DNA from: Actinomycetes bacterium
Lineage (GTDB): Bacteria > Actinomycetota > Actinomycetes > Streptosporangiales > Streptosporangiaceae
Direction: 5' to 3'
Length of the DNA: 45,257 nucleotides
NCBI GenBank assembly: GCA_021792855.1
Contig: JAJYTW010000008.1
Coordinates: 1-45,257 of the forward strand
The position numbers and the translations under genes are program-made. The notes below the pieces were generated by a model, which did no database searches, was not told the origin of the DNA, and saw nothing but the letters and a program-made list of their open reading frames with translations. Position 1 is the stretch's first letter. Every line of letters begins with the position of its first letter. Positions 15,974 through 23,074 of the stretch are shown one piece after another.

Positions 15974-16675
15974 ATGTTCGCACAGTCGGCAGACGGCCAC
16001 CGGGCGCGGTGGATCGCCACGACCGGAACCGGCCTCGCGGCCGCCGCGGTCGCCCTGCTCGGCATCGGCGGTGTCGCCAACGCCAGCAGCATCACCCCCG
16101 CGGCCGCCGCGGCCAAGATCAAGGCCTGCTACAAGCCGGCCAAGTCCCCGTCCGCGCTGCTCATCCCCAGGACGTCCAGTTGCCCGCGCGGCTACCGGGC
16201 GCTGGTGTGGAACACGCTCGGCCCGCGCGGCCCGCAGGGCCCCCGCGGCCCGCAGGGACTCCAGGGACTCCAGGGACCGGCAGGACCGGCGGGGACCCAG
16301 GGTCCGGCCGGACCGCAGGGTAAGCAGGGACCGGCAGGACCGGCAGGGACCCCGGGCCCGGCCGGACCGCAGGGAAAGCAGGGACCGGCTGGCCCGCCCG
16401 GAACGTTCGGCTCGGTCACGGTCGTCACGCAGGCCCAGAGCGTCCCGAACGGCACCCTGACCCAGGACGGCGCGTTCTGCCCCCTCGGCGACATCGCCGT
16501 CGGCGGCGGCGCCTCGTGGGGGGCGGGCGGCGGCAGCGGCATCGGCCAGGTCACCATCCAGACCACCCGGCCGTCCCCGGCCACCGGAACCCCCACCGGC
16601 TGGACAGCCATCGGCGACAACGAGAGCGGTGGCACCCAGCAGTTCACCATCTACGCGGTCTGCGCGGCGCCCTAG
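15974..16675 (+). CDS. Secreted collagen-like repeat protein
   Basis: A 233-residue protein with an N-terminal signal-like segment ([28 protein letters not shown], cleavage likely near residue 37). A short cysteine-bracketed region (C52 to C70, ending ALVWN) precedes 20 uninterrupted Gly-X-Y triplets (83-142), rich in GPA and GPQ with GKQ and GLQ. A C-terminal globular part (143-233, C169 and C230) follows, Gly/Thr-rich and probably beta-structured. The Cys-x-W-N-Gly-x-x entry into the triple helix is a pattern I know from other actinobacterial collagen-like proteins. A motif of 14 residues, [14 protein letters not shown], occurs twice, showing recent internal duplication. AGGAGAG precedes the ATG. 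Likely a trimeric cell-surface or secreted protein; no sortase motif is visible. Confidence 0.85.
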   Translation: MFAQSADGHRARWIATTGTGLAAAAVALLGIGGVANASSITPAAAAAKIKACYKPAKSPSALLIPRTSSCPRGYRALVWNTLGPRGPQGPRGPQGLQGLQGPAGPAGTQGPAGPQGKQGPAGPAGTPGPAGPQGKQGPAGPPGTFGSVTVVTQAQSVPNGTLTQDGAFCPLGDIAVGGGASWGAGGGSGIGQVTIQTTRPSPATGTPTGWTAIGDNESGGTQQFTIYAVCAAP

Positions 16676-16697
16676 CCGCGCCACGGCAGTCGGCTCC

Positions 16698-16746
16698 GGC
16701 CGGCGTCCGCCACCGCCCCGCCCGGGCGCGGTGCCGGACGCCGGCC
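16698..16746. terminator. Very strong bidirectional hairpin terminator
   Basis: A 12-bp perfect stem (GGCCGGCGTCCG at 16698-16709 with 16735-16746), a C-C mismatch, then a 6-bp stem CACCGC/GCGGTG (16711-16716 with 16728-16733) and an 11-base loop. It lies 22 bases after the collagen-like gene, facing the convergent threonine-synthase-like gene, so it can serve both. Confidence 0.75.
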
Positions 16747-16808
16747 GCTCGCGTTACCAGGCGCCGGCACCGCCAACCGCTCGCGTTACCAGGCGCCGGC
16801 ACCGCCAA
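16745..16808. repeat. Perfect 32-bp tandem duplication
   Basis: Bases 16745-16776 are repeated exactly at 16777-16808; the unit begins CCGCTCGCGTTACC and ends GGCACCGCCAA. The array begins inside the 3' arm of the terminator and ends 16 bases before the stop of the convergent gene. Perfect identity suggests a recent slippage event; copy number may vary between strains. Confidence 0.9.
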
Positions 16809-16824
16809 CCGCCGGGCCAGGTAC

Positions 16825-18048
16825 TCAGGAACCGGCTGGCCACCAGGATGGATCGCGCAGGTCGGCGAGCGCGCGCCCGGACTTCAGGCCCGATCCGCTG
16901 ATGATCACGACCGGGGACTCACCGAGCAGCGCCGAGGTGCCGTCCTTGCCGCGCAGGGCCCGCAGGCCCGCGTAGCCGACCGCGCCGGTCGGCTCGGCGT
17001 AGAACCCGCTGGCGGCCAGCGCCAGCGCGGCGTCGGTGATCTCCCGATCGGTCACCGTGATCGCCGCGCCATCGCTGGCCCGGATCGCGGCCAGCACCTG
17101 CGCGCCCCGGACCGGCAGCTCGCAGGCGATTCCCTCGGCGATCGTGCCGGCCCCGGCCGAGAGCCGTTCCGGCTGGTCAAGACCGCGGGCCAGCGCATCG
17201 GCCACCGAGCCGAACGCCGCGGACTGGACGGCGACCAGGCGCGGCAGTCGCTCGATCAGGCCGCCGCGCAGCAGCGCGTCGAACCCGGTCGCCAGGCCGA
17301 GCACGATGCCGCCGTTGCCGCACGGAGCGAGCACGGCGCTCGGTGCCCGCCCGCCAAGCTGCTCCCAGATCTCCAGGGCCAGCGTCGCCAGCCCGGCGCC
17401 GAAGTCCGGCGACCAGTTGTGGCTGGCGTAGAAGCTGTCCGCCGCCGCCTCCCTGGCCGCCTCCGTGGCGGCCCGGCGCGGACCGGGCACCGGTCGCAGC
17501 CGGGCGCCGAGCGCCACGCTCTGGGCCAGCTTCATCGGCGAGTTGCCCGCCGGGACGAAGACGGTCGCGGCGATCCCGGCGGCCGCGCAGTAGGTCGACA
17601 TCGCGGCACCGGCGTTGCCGGAGGAGTCCAGCACGATCTCCCGGACGCCCAGCCCGCTCAGCCGGGACGCCAGCACCGCCGCGCCGCGGTCCTTGTAGCT
17701 GCCGCTGGGCATCAGGTGATCCAGCTTCAGCAGGACGCCGAGCCGCTCGCTGAGCACCAGTGGCGTGGCGTGCTCGCCGATGCTAATCCGGGCGGCGACC
17801 GCGGCCCGCGGCAGCAGGCTCGCGTACCGCCACACGCCGGACGCGGCCGGGCGGAAGTCAGCTACCCGCGCGGCCGGCATCCGGAAATCCAGGATCCCCC
17901 CGCAGTCGCACCGCCAGCGCAGATCCGCATCACCATAACCAGCCCCGCAGGACTGGCAGACGTACGGCATCGGCCCGGATCCGCCGTCGGCGGCATCCGG
18001 CCCGGCGCCCGGCTGCCCGGGCAGGTCGGCAAATCCAGCGTTGGTCAT
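16825..18048 (-). CDS. Threonine synthase-like PLP enzyme with zinc ribbon
   Basis: A 407-residue fold-II PLP enzyme. An N-terminal zinc ribbon (C31, C34, C47, C49) is followed by the PLP lysine K119 in PSGSYKDRG, the SSGNAGAA substrate/phosphate loop, and the cofactor phosphate site PCGNGGIVLG. This is the layout of actinobacterial threonine synthases, which convert O-phosphohomoserine to threonine, but threonine-synthase-like paralogues act on other substrates. The ATG lies 2 bases after the asparaginase stop, so the two form an operon. Threonine biosynthesis genes (thrB, hom) are not near, so a different role, such as a dehydratase or lyase of an aspartate-derived substrate, is open. Confidence 0.8.
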   Translation of the reverse strand: MTNAGFADLPGQPGAGPDAADGGSGPMPYVCQSCGAGYGDADLRWRCDCGGILDFRMPAARVADFRPAASGVWRYASLLPRAAVAARISIGEHATPLVLSERLGVLLKLDHLMPSGSYKDRGAAVLASRLSGLGVREIVLDSSGNAGAAMSTYCAAAGIAATVFVPAGNSPMKLAQSVALGARLRPVPGPRRAATEAAREAAADSFYASHNWSPDFGAGLATLALEIWEQLGGRAPSAVLAPCGNGGIVLGLATGFDALLRGGLIERLPRLVAVQSAAFGSVADALARGLDQPERLSAGAGTIAEGIACELPVRGAQVLAAIRASDGAAITVTDREITDAALALAASGFYAEPTGAVGYAGLRALRGKDGTSALLGESPVVIISGSGLKSGRALADLRDPSWWPAGS

Positions 18049-18050
18049 GG

Positions 18051-19121
18051 TCAGCTCCCCGTCGCGGTGGCAGTGATCGGGCCGTCGGCCCGGCAGGCCT
18101 GGTCGAAGTAGTACGCCAGCCGGTCCCTGTCGATTCCGGCCATCAGCAGCAGGCGGAGCAGCACCGCCGCGTGCGCGGGGTCCAGTCCGCCAGCCGGGAT
18201 CAGCCCCCGTCGGAGCAGGTCGGATTCCGATCCGGCAAACCCGTAGGTGCCGGTCAGCACGTCTCCCGCCCCGGTGCGGGACGCCAGCACGACCGGGATC
18301 TGCCGGGCGGCCGACTCCAGCGCCGGCACGATCCGGCTGGGCACGTGACCGGCGCCGAGCGCAGCGAGCACCATCCCGGCATAGCCGAGCGACGGCGCGG
18401 CCGTGACCAGGCCGCCGTCATCGCCCAGGTGGGTCAGCACGATCGCCACCGGCGCGTCCGGCGCGTCGTCGGGCACCGCGACGCGCAGCCGGCCGGGCGG
18501 CCGCAGCAGGATCACGACCCGGTCCTCGATCACGTACCCGACCGGCCCGGCCAGCGGCGACCCGAACGTGCCCGGCGAGGTCGCGTGCCGCTTGCGCACG
18601 AACCGGGCGGCGTGAATCTCGTCGCCGAACGCCACGAGGACCCCGAGTCCGCGCGCGGCCGGACTGGCCGCGACCCGGATCGCTGCCAGCAGGTTCGCCG
18701 GGCCGTCGGCGCCGGGCAGGCTCGCGTTGCGCATCGCCCCGGTGCAGACGATCGGCGCGTCAGTGCCGCAGATCAGGTCCAGCGCGTAACTGGTCTCCTC
18801 CAGCGTGTCGGTGCCCTGGCTGACCACGACGCCGACCGCACCGTCGGCCAGGGCCTGCTCGATCAGCGAGCGCAGCCGGATCAGGTCGCCGATCGACAGG
18901 TCGCCGGAGGGAACCATGGTCACCGAGTGCGCCTCGATCCGCGCCACCTGCCCGGCCTGCGGGATGGCGGCGACCAGGTCCGCCCCGGACAGCCGGACCA
19001 GCGCCCCGCCACCGGAATCCGAGGCGCTCGCGATCGTGCCGCCCAGCGCGAACACCGCGACCACGGGCAGCGCGCTCACCGGTTGTGCTCCCACGTGTGA
19101 CGCTCCGATCCGCTCACTCAT
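18051..19121 (-). CDS. Asparaginase family protein
   Basis: A 356-residue L-asparaginase/glutaminase family enzyme, hydrolysing an amide side chain to acid and ammonia. Signature 1 is VFALGGTIAS (nucleophile T29 in GGTIA) and signature 2 is VVSQGTDTLEETSY (T104 and D105); a lysine in FVRKRHATSPGTFGSP fits the catalytic lysine position. There is no signal peptide, so it should be cytoplasmic. The active-site loop after GGTIAS (ASDSGGGALVRL) lacks the tyrosine common in studied enzymes, so substrate preference may differ. The gene is first in a two-gene operon with the threonine-synthase-like enzyme. The start ATG at 19121 is the upstream-most; conserved sequence begins about 20 residues later, so a shorter form is possible. 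Confidence 0.87.
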   Translation of the reverse strand: MSERIGASHVGAQPVSALPVVAVFALGGTIASASDSGGGALVRLSGADLVAAIPQAGQVARIEAHSVTMVPSGDLSIGDLIRLRSLIEQALADGAVGVVVSQGTDTLEETSYALDLICGTDAPIVCTGAMRNASLPGADGPANLLAAIRVAASPAARGLGVLVAFGDEIHAARFVRKRHATSPGTFGSPLAGPVGYVIEDRVVILLRPPGRLRVAVPDDAPDAPVAIVLTHLGDDGGLVTAAPSLGYAGMVLAALGAGHVPSRIVPALESAARQIPVVLASRTGAGDVLTGTYGFAGSESDLLRRGLIPAGGLDPAHAAVLLRLLLMAGIDRDRLAYYFDQACRADGPITATATGS

Positions 19122-19230
19122 CCGACGAGACGTGCTCCATGGTGCCCGATCACCCCGGCCCGGGTCAGCGCCCGGGGGTCGGTGGCGCCCACACGTTCCT
19201 GGCCGGAACCCTTGCGGCGGGCCGGATCTG

Positions 19231-19257
19231 GGTAGAAGACCTCTGGGGGTATCTACC
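19231..19257. promoter_or_regulatory. Inverted repeat in the asparaginase / membrane protein gap
   Basis: GGTAGA (19231-19236) and TCTACC (19252-19257) face each other about two helical turns apart in the 195-base divergent gap. It is a possible operator. I see no convincing -35 box for either gene. Confidence 0.3.
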
Positions 19258-19316
19258 GCCGCCTGGCACTGGATTCACGGGCGATGCGATCACCAGCGAA
19301 ACGGGGGGCTGTGATC

Positions 19317-19892
19317 ATGCGGCGAAAGACATTCGATGTGCTTGTCAGTTCGGTCGGCCTGCTGCTCACGGTGGTTCTGATCGTGGCTGGCGCCCTGCTG
19401 ATGTGGGGCTACACATTTACTAACGACCAGGTGAACCAGCAGCTATCGGCGCAGAAGATCACGTTCCCGCCGGCGAACAGCCCGGCGGTAACGTCGTTGC
19501 CGGCGGCCGACGCCACGGCGATGAAGAAGTACGCCGGGCAGTCGATGACCAGCGGGGCGCAGGCCGAGACCTACGCGAACCACTTCATTGCCGTGCACCT
19601 GTCAGAGGTGGCCGGCGGCCAGACCTATGCGCAGGTGAGCAGCAAGCTCCAGCCGCCGGCCGTGAACTCGCTGTCCCCGCTCCAGGTCATCAAGCTCAAG
19701 GCGCAGGCTGCCGAGTTGTTCCAGGGCACCACGCTGCGCGGGATGCTGCTGAACGCCTACGCGTTCTGGCAGATCGGGCAGATCGCCCTGATCGCGGCGA
19801 TCGTCTCGTTCATCGCGGCAGCGATCATGCTGGTCCTGTCGGTGCTCGGCTTCTGGCACGTCCGGCGGACCCCGTCCGAGGCCGAGATCTGA
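19317..19892 (+). CDS. Membrane protein of unknown function with two TM helices
   Basis: A 191-residue protein I do not recognise. One N-terminal helix (VLVSSVGLLLTVVLIVAGALLMWGY, residues 8-32) and one C-terminal pair-like hydrophobic stretch (IGQIALIAAIVSFIAAAIMLVLSVLGFW) bracket a roughly 120-residue segment, probably extracytoplasmic. That segment is polar, rich in Ala, Gln and Ser, with no cysteines. I chose ATG at 19317 (MRRKTF) after a GGGGGG ribosome-site-like run; a start at 19284 would add 11 residues. The Arg/Lys-rich N-terminus gives an inside orientation. It is followed by its own terminator, so it is probably monocistronic. Confidence 0.75.
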   Translation: MRRKTFDVLVSSVGLLLTVVLIVAGALLMWGYTFTNDQVNQQLSAQKITFPPANSPAVTSLPAADATAMKKYAGQSMTSGAQAETYANHFIAVHLSEVAGGQTYAQVSSKLQPPAVNSLSPLQVIKLKAQAAELFQGTTLRGMLLNAYAFWQIGQIALIAAIVSFIAAAIMLVLSVLGFWHVRRTPSEAEI

Positions 19893-19910
19893 GCTTGGGG
19901 CGGATGTCAT

Positions 19911-19934
19911 CGGGCGGCGGGCAGCCGTCGCCCG
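19911..19934 (+). terminator. Hairpin terminator after the small membrane protein
   Basis: CGGGCGGCGG and CCGTCGCCCG pair as a 10-bp stem (one G-U) with loop GCAG, 18 bases after the stop codon. Confidence 0.65.
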
Positions 19935-19954
19935 GCAAACCGCCCAGAACCTTG

Positions 19955-19984
19955 CTGACAGGCCGCTTACGGGCTGGGTAGGCT
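19955..19984 (+). promoter_or_regulatory. Candidate promoter of the dynamin-like gene
   Basis: CTGACA (19955-19960), 18-base spacer, TAGGCT (19979-19984). The start point would be about 70 bases before the ATG. A hairpin CCTACC/GGTAGG (20040-20057) just before the ATG partly covers the AGGAGG ribosome site (20055-20060), and could lower translation. Confidence 0.5.
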
Positions 19985-20064
19985 AACTGACAGCGGGCGG
20001 TGGGACCCGCCGGTAACCGCGGCCGAGCCGCCAATGGTCCCTACCTAGCAGGGTAGGAGGCCGC

Positions 20065-21906
20065 ATGTCCGCCACAGCAGCATCCACCGACGCGCTCACG
20101 GCCGCGCTGGGCGAGCTCGCCACGCTCGGCACCGACCCGGACCGCGCGGCCATCACCGACCTGACCGGCCGGGTGGCCGGCCAGCGGCTGCGGATCCTGG
20201 TCGCCGGCGAGGCCAAGCGCGGCAAGAGCACTTTGGTTAACGCACTGCTCGGGCGGCCCGTGCTGCCCGTGGGCGTGACCCCGCTGACAGCGCTGGCGAC
20301 AACCGTCCGGCACGGCCCGGCGGACAAGGTGACGGTCCGGACTGGCGACGGGCAGATCCGGCAGTACCCGCTGAGCGCGCTGGACGACCTGGTCACCGAG
20401 CGCGGTAACCCGGGCAACGTGCGGAACCTGAGCGCGGTCACGGTCTCGGTCAACGCGCCACTACTGGCCCATGGCGTGGAACTGGTCGATACGCCGGGAA
20501 CCGGGTCCGTGCACCGCCAGAACACCGCCGAGGCAGACCAGGCGATCGCGACGATGGACGCCGCCATCTTCGTGCTCAGCGCCGACCCGCCGGTGTCCGC
20601 GAGCGAGCGGGATCTGATCGCACGGGTAGCCGGCGACTCGGTCGCGATGTTCGTTGTGCTGAACAAGGCCGACCGGCTCTCCGGAACGGACCTGACCGAG
20701 GTACTCGAATTCACCGACGAGGTGACCACCCGGGCCGCCGGCCGGCCGGTCGGGGTCTATCCGGTCTCGGCCCGGGCCGCCCTGTCCGACGCTGGCGACC
20801 CCGGGTTCGCCAGGTTCCTCGCCGACCTGACCGGCTACCTGGACGCCAGGCGCGACAGCGACCTGCGCCGGTCGGTGGAACGGCACGCGCGGCGGATGGC
20901 CCTGTCGCTCCGGGATGAGGTGCTGCTGGCCCGGCGGGCCGGCCGATCCCAGGGGGCCGAGGCTGACCAGCGGGTGCGGGCGTTCGCGGCCAAACTGGCC
21001 GAGGTCCGCGACCGCCGGTCGGACGCCGCCGACCTGGTGGCGGCCGAGGCGCGCCGGCTGCTGGCAGCCCTGAATCAGGCTGCGGTGGACGACGCGGCCG
21101 CAGCGGCCCGCCGGGTCGGCGCCGACCTGGACGACCTGCTCGGCGGCGCGCTCGGTTCGGCCTCGGCCGGCGAGATCGACCGGGCGGGCCAGGCCAGGCT
21201 CGCCGAACTCGCCGTGCGCGAGGCCGAGGCGTGGCGGCAGGCCCGGACCACCGCGCTCGAGGACGGACTGAACCGACTGGACGAGCGGCTCACGACCCAA
21301 CTCGCTGGCGAACTGGCCGCCGTCCGCCAGGCCGCGGCCGACCTGCTCGGCCTGCACCTAGCCGTCGCCCCGGCCACCGAGCGTCTCGTGCCCGATCTGC
21401 GGTTCTTCTACCAGGTGACCGAGCAGGCTGGCCAGACCGAACTGCTGGCCGGGGCGGTCCGGCGCCGGCTTCCCGGCGAGGCCGGCCGGAACCTGGCCAG
21501 AACGCGACTGCGGCGCGAGGTACCGGCCCTGGTCGCGCGGCAGTTCGGCCGGGCCCGGGCGGACCTGCAGTTCCGGCTGGGCGATGCCGCCCGCAGGCTC
21601 CAGCGGTCCGTCGATGCCCGATACCTGGACGGCACCGGCAGGCTAGAGCAGGCACTGGCCGACGCGGAGCGGATGCGCGGCGCGACCGCTGCGCAGGTAG
21701 CGGCGCGTGACCGGGATCTGGACGCCCGCCTCGCCGCGGTCGAGCACGTGCTCGGCCTGCTCGAAGCGGCCCGGATGGACGACGCGCACCCCGATGCCGA
21801 CAGCCCGGGCGCCACCGGGCGGCGCAGCAATCATCATTTCTTTCACCAGCCGCTACAGGCCACTCCCCCATATCACCAGTCACGCGAATTTCACATTCCC
21901 GGGTAG
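20065..21906 (+). CDS. Bacterial dynamin-like GTPase
   Basis: A 613-residue large GTPase. G1 is GEAKRGKS (48-55), G3 DTPG (142-145), and G4 NKAD (200-203); threonines around 78-80 (ALATT) can serve as G2. After the GTPase domain come long charged, Ala-rich helices (about 280-575) fitting the stalk of bacterial dynamin-like proteins, which remodel or protect membranes. No clear transmembrane helix is seen, so membrane contact would be through a paddle or partner. The C-terminal 28 residues (RRSNHHFFHQPLQATPPYHQSREFHIPG) are His/Phe/Pro-rich and their DNA is much lower in GC than the rest; this tail may be a recent read-through. AGGAGG lies four bases before the ATG. Bacterial dynamins often come in pairs; here it stands alone. 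Confidence 0.88.
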   Translation: MSATAASTDALTAALGELATLGTDPDRAAITDLTGRVAGQRLRILVAGEAKRGKSTLVNALLGRPVLPVGVTPLTALATTVRHGPADKVTVRTGDGQIRQYPLSALDDLVTERGNPGNVRNLSAVTVSVNAPLLAHGVELVDTPGTGSVHRQNTAEADQAIATMDAAIFVLSADPPVSASERDLIARVAGDSVAMFVVLNKADRLSGTDLTEVLEFTDEVTTRAAGRPVGVYPVSARAALSDAGDPGFARFLADLTGYLDARRDSDLRRSVERHARRMALSLRDEVLLARRAGRSQGAEADQRVRAFAAKLAEVRDRRSDAADLVAAEARRLLAALNQAAVDDAAAAARRVGADLDDLLGGALGSASAGEIDRAGQARLAELAVREAEAWRQARTTALEDGLNRLDERLTTQLAGELAAVRQAAADLLGLHLAVAPATERLVPDLRFFYQVTEQAGQTELLAGAVRRRLPGEAGRNLARTRLRREVPALVARQFGRARADLQFRLGDAARRLQRSVDARYLDGTGRLEQALADAERMRGATAAQVAARDRDLDARLAAVEHVLGLLEAARMDDAHPDADSPGATGRRSNHHFFHQPLQATPPYHQSREFHIPG

Positions 21907-22030
21907 TAGGACGCCAATTCCAGCAGAACAGTTACTGCCTGGCTTTGTACTGGCCTGGGCAATGGCTCCGGGAACGTAAAGTCGGTGGTGCGACATCATG
22001 GGCGAAACGGGCCGAGCGGCGCGTGACCTG

Positions 22031-22044
22031 GGGACCTTTGCCCC
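22031..22044. promoter_or_regulatory. DosR/DevR-like box upstream of the Rv1733c-family gene
   Basis: GGGACCTTTGCCCC fits the core GGGAC-N4-GTCCC of DosR-type sites with one mismatch. It lies 124 bp before the ATG of a gene whose M. tuberculosis homologue, Rv1733c, belongs to the DosR hypoxia regulon. The rest of the 261-base gap after the dynamin-like gene (21907-22167) shows no gene or terminator that I can support. Confidence 0.5.
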
Positions 22045-22167
22045 TGACCGGGCGGACGGGCTAACGGCAGCCTGGATATCGGCAGCATGCGCGGCGGGGG
22101 GAGACGTCATGCACACGGACCGCCGCACGCGCCAGGTCCGGCGCCAGCCAGAAAGGACGGGACTGGC

Positions 22168-22788
22168 ATGAATCGGCGGACAGGCCGGTGGCGCGGCAGG
22201 ATCCGGCTGTGGTGGCCAGACCGCAACCCGCTCCGGCGCACTTGTGACCGGGTACAGACCGTGCTCACCGCCGCGCTGATCGCCGCATTCGTGGCGGGCG
22301 CCCCGTTCGTCGCTGGGGCCGCCGGGCACTGGGAGCACACCGTCGCAGTGCGGGCCGAGCACGCCCAGAAGGCATCCAGGCACCAGATCGGCGCGGTGCT
22401 GGAGGCCGGGGTCCCGAAGGCTGCCCATAGCGGCTATTACCGGCTCGGCACCTCCTGGGGCAACGAGTGGCCCCGCGCCCGCGCCCGCTGGGTGACCCCG
22501 GACGGGACGCCGCACAGCGGCCTAGTGCCGGTTCCGCCTGGCACCCGGGCCGGCACCTCGGTCAAGGTCTGGATCGGGCCATCCGGCCAGCTCGCCGACC
22601 CTCCGCTGAACAGCGCGAACGTTGCCCTGCGGAGCCGCATTGCCGTCGTGCTCGGCCCGATTGCCCTCGGACTCCTGCTGCTCTGCGCCGGCGCACTGGC
22701 TGGCTTCGCGCTGAACCGGAAGCGACTGTCGGACTGGCAGGCGGACTGGCGGATCACCGCGCCGCGCTGGAGCAGGCAGCAGCACTGA
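22168..22788 (+). CDS. Rv1733c-family membrane protein
   Basis: A 206-residue protein with the Rv1733c layout: NPLRRTCDRVQTVLTAALIAAFVAGAPFVAGAAG (first membrane helix, about 27-53), an extracytoplasmic domain with RARWVTPDGTPHSGLVPVPPGTRAGTSVKVWIGPSGQLADPPL, a second helix (IAVVLGPIALGLLLLCAGALAGFAL) and a short Trp-containing cytoplasmic tail. I recognise the family from the R-W-V...G...G-x-V-x-V/I-W-x-x-x-x-G-Q-L pattern. Molecular function is unknown; in mycobacteria it is hypoxia-induced. ATG at 22168 follows AAAGGAC; an upstream in-frame start at 22087 would add a Pro/His-rich leader and is less likely. The next unit (metY) has its own promoter. Confidence 0.8.
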   Translation: MNRRTGRWRGRIRLWWPDRNPLRRTCDRVQTVLTAALIAAFVAGAPFVAGAAGHWEHTVAVRAEHAQKASRHQIGAVLEAGVPKAAHSGYYRLGTSWGNEWPRARARWVTPDGTPHSGLVPVPPGTRAGTSVKVWIGPSGQLADPPLNSANVALRSRIAVVLGPIALGLLLLCAGALAGFALNRKRLSDWQADWRITAPRWSRQQH

Positions 22789-22823
22789 CACCCGCCGCGA
22801 GACCCGCCCCTCGGCCGCCGCCA

Positions 22824-22851
22824 TTGACATCACCGACCGATTCGGTAGAGT
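22824..22851 (+). promoter_or_regulatory. Promoter of the leader peptide and metYX
   Basis: TTGACA (22824-22829), 16-base spacer, TAGAGT (22846-22851). The expected start point, 6-7 bases later, coincides with the leader ATG at 22859, so the transcript is probably leaderless. Confidence 0.7.
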
Positions 22852-22858
22852 ACGCGGC

Positions 22859-22933
22859 ATGTCTGGCCTCGTCATGCGTCGTCACGTGGACTTTCTCCGC
22901 GTGATCGCGATGGCCTGTATGTCCCTCGGCTGA
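22859..22933 (+). CDS. Leaderless RRHVD-type Cys/Met leader peptide
   Basis: A 24-residue open frame, MSGLVMRRHVDFLRVIAMAC followed by MSLG. The RRHVDxLRV core is that of the actinobacterial leader peptides found before sulfur and cysteine genes. Cys20 and Met18/Met21 codons (22910-22921) lie near the end, where ribosome stalling would sense Cys or Met supply. No ribosome site precedes the ATG; the promoter position implies leaderless translation, as reported for cysteine-attenuation leaders in mycobacteria. It precedes metY by 141 bases. It is too short for ordinary gene calling. Confidence 0.8.
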   Translation: MSGLVMRRHVDFLRVIAMACMSLG

Positions 22934-22959
22934 CCGGCCCGCCCGCATCACGCATCGAT

Positions 22960-23010
22960 CGCGGCGAAGAAGCCGCGAGTCGCCGAGGATCTCCATTCTT
23001 CCCCTTTTTT
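22960..23010 (+). promoter_or_regulatory. Attenuator with mutually exclusive hairpins before metY
   Basis: Hairpin A: TCGCGGC/GCCGCGA (22959-22965 with 22972-22978), loop GAAGAA. Hairpin B: GGCGAAGAA (22963-22971) with TTCTTCCCC (22996-23004), one mismatch, immediately followed by TTTTTT (23005-23010), an intrinsic terminator rare in such GC-rich DNA. A and B share 22963-22971 and cannot coexist. CGCGAT inside the leader codons (22906-22911) can pair with ATCGCG (22958-22963) and block A. Stalling at the Cys/Met codons would cover that segment, let A form, and prevent B. Confidence 0.6.
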
Positions 23011-23074
23011 CGGGTACCGCTCATTCCGACGTTGAGCCAGTAGAGCGCCCGCTCCGCCGAGAGGATTCCATCCG

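Noticed and set aside
15710-16684. Minus-strand frame opposite the collagen-like gene
   Set aside because: Its repeats are the reverse complement of the Gly-X-Y codons; it has no ribosome site and the plus-strand gene has a signal peptide and a clear AGGAGAG site.
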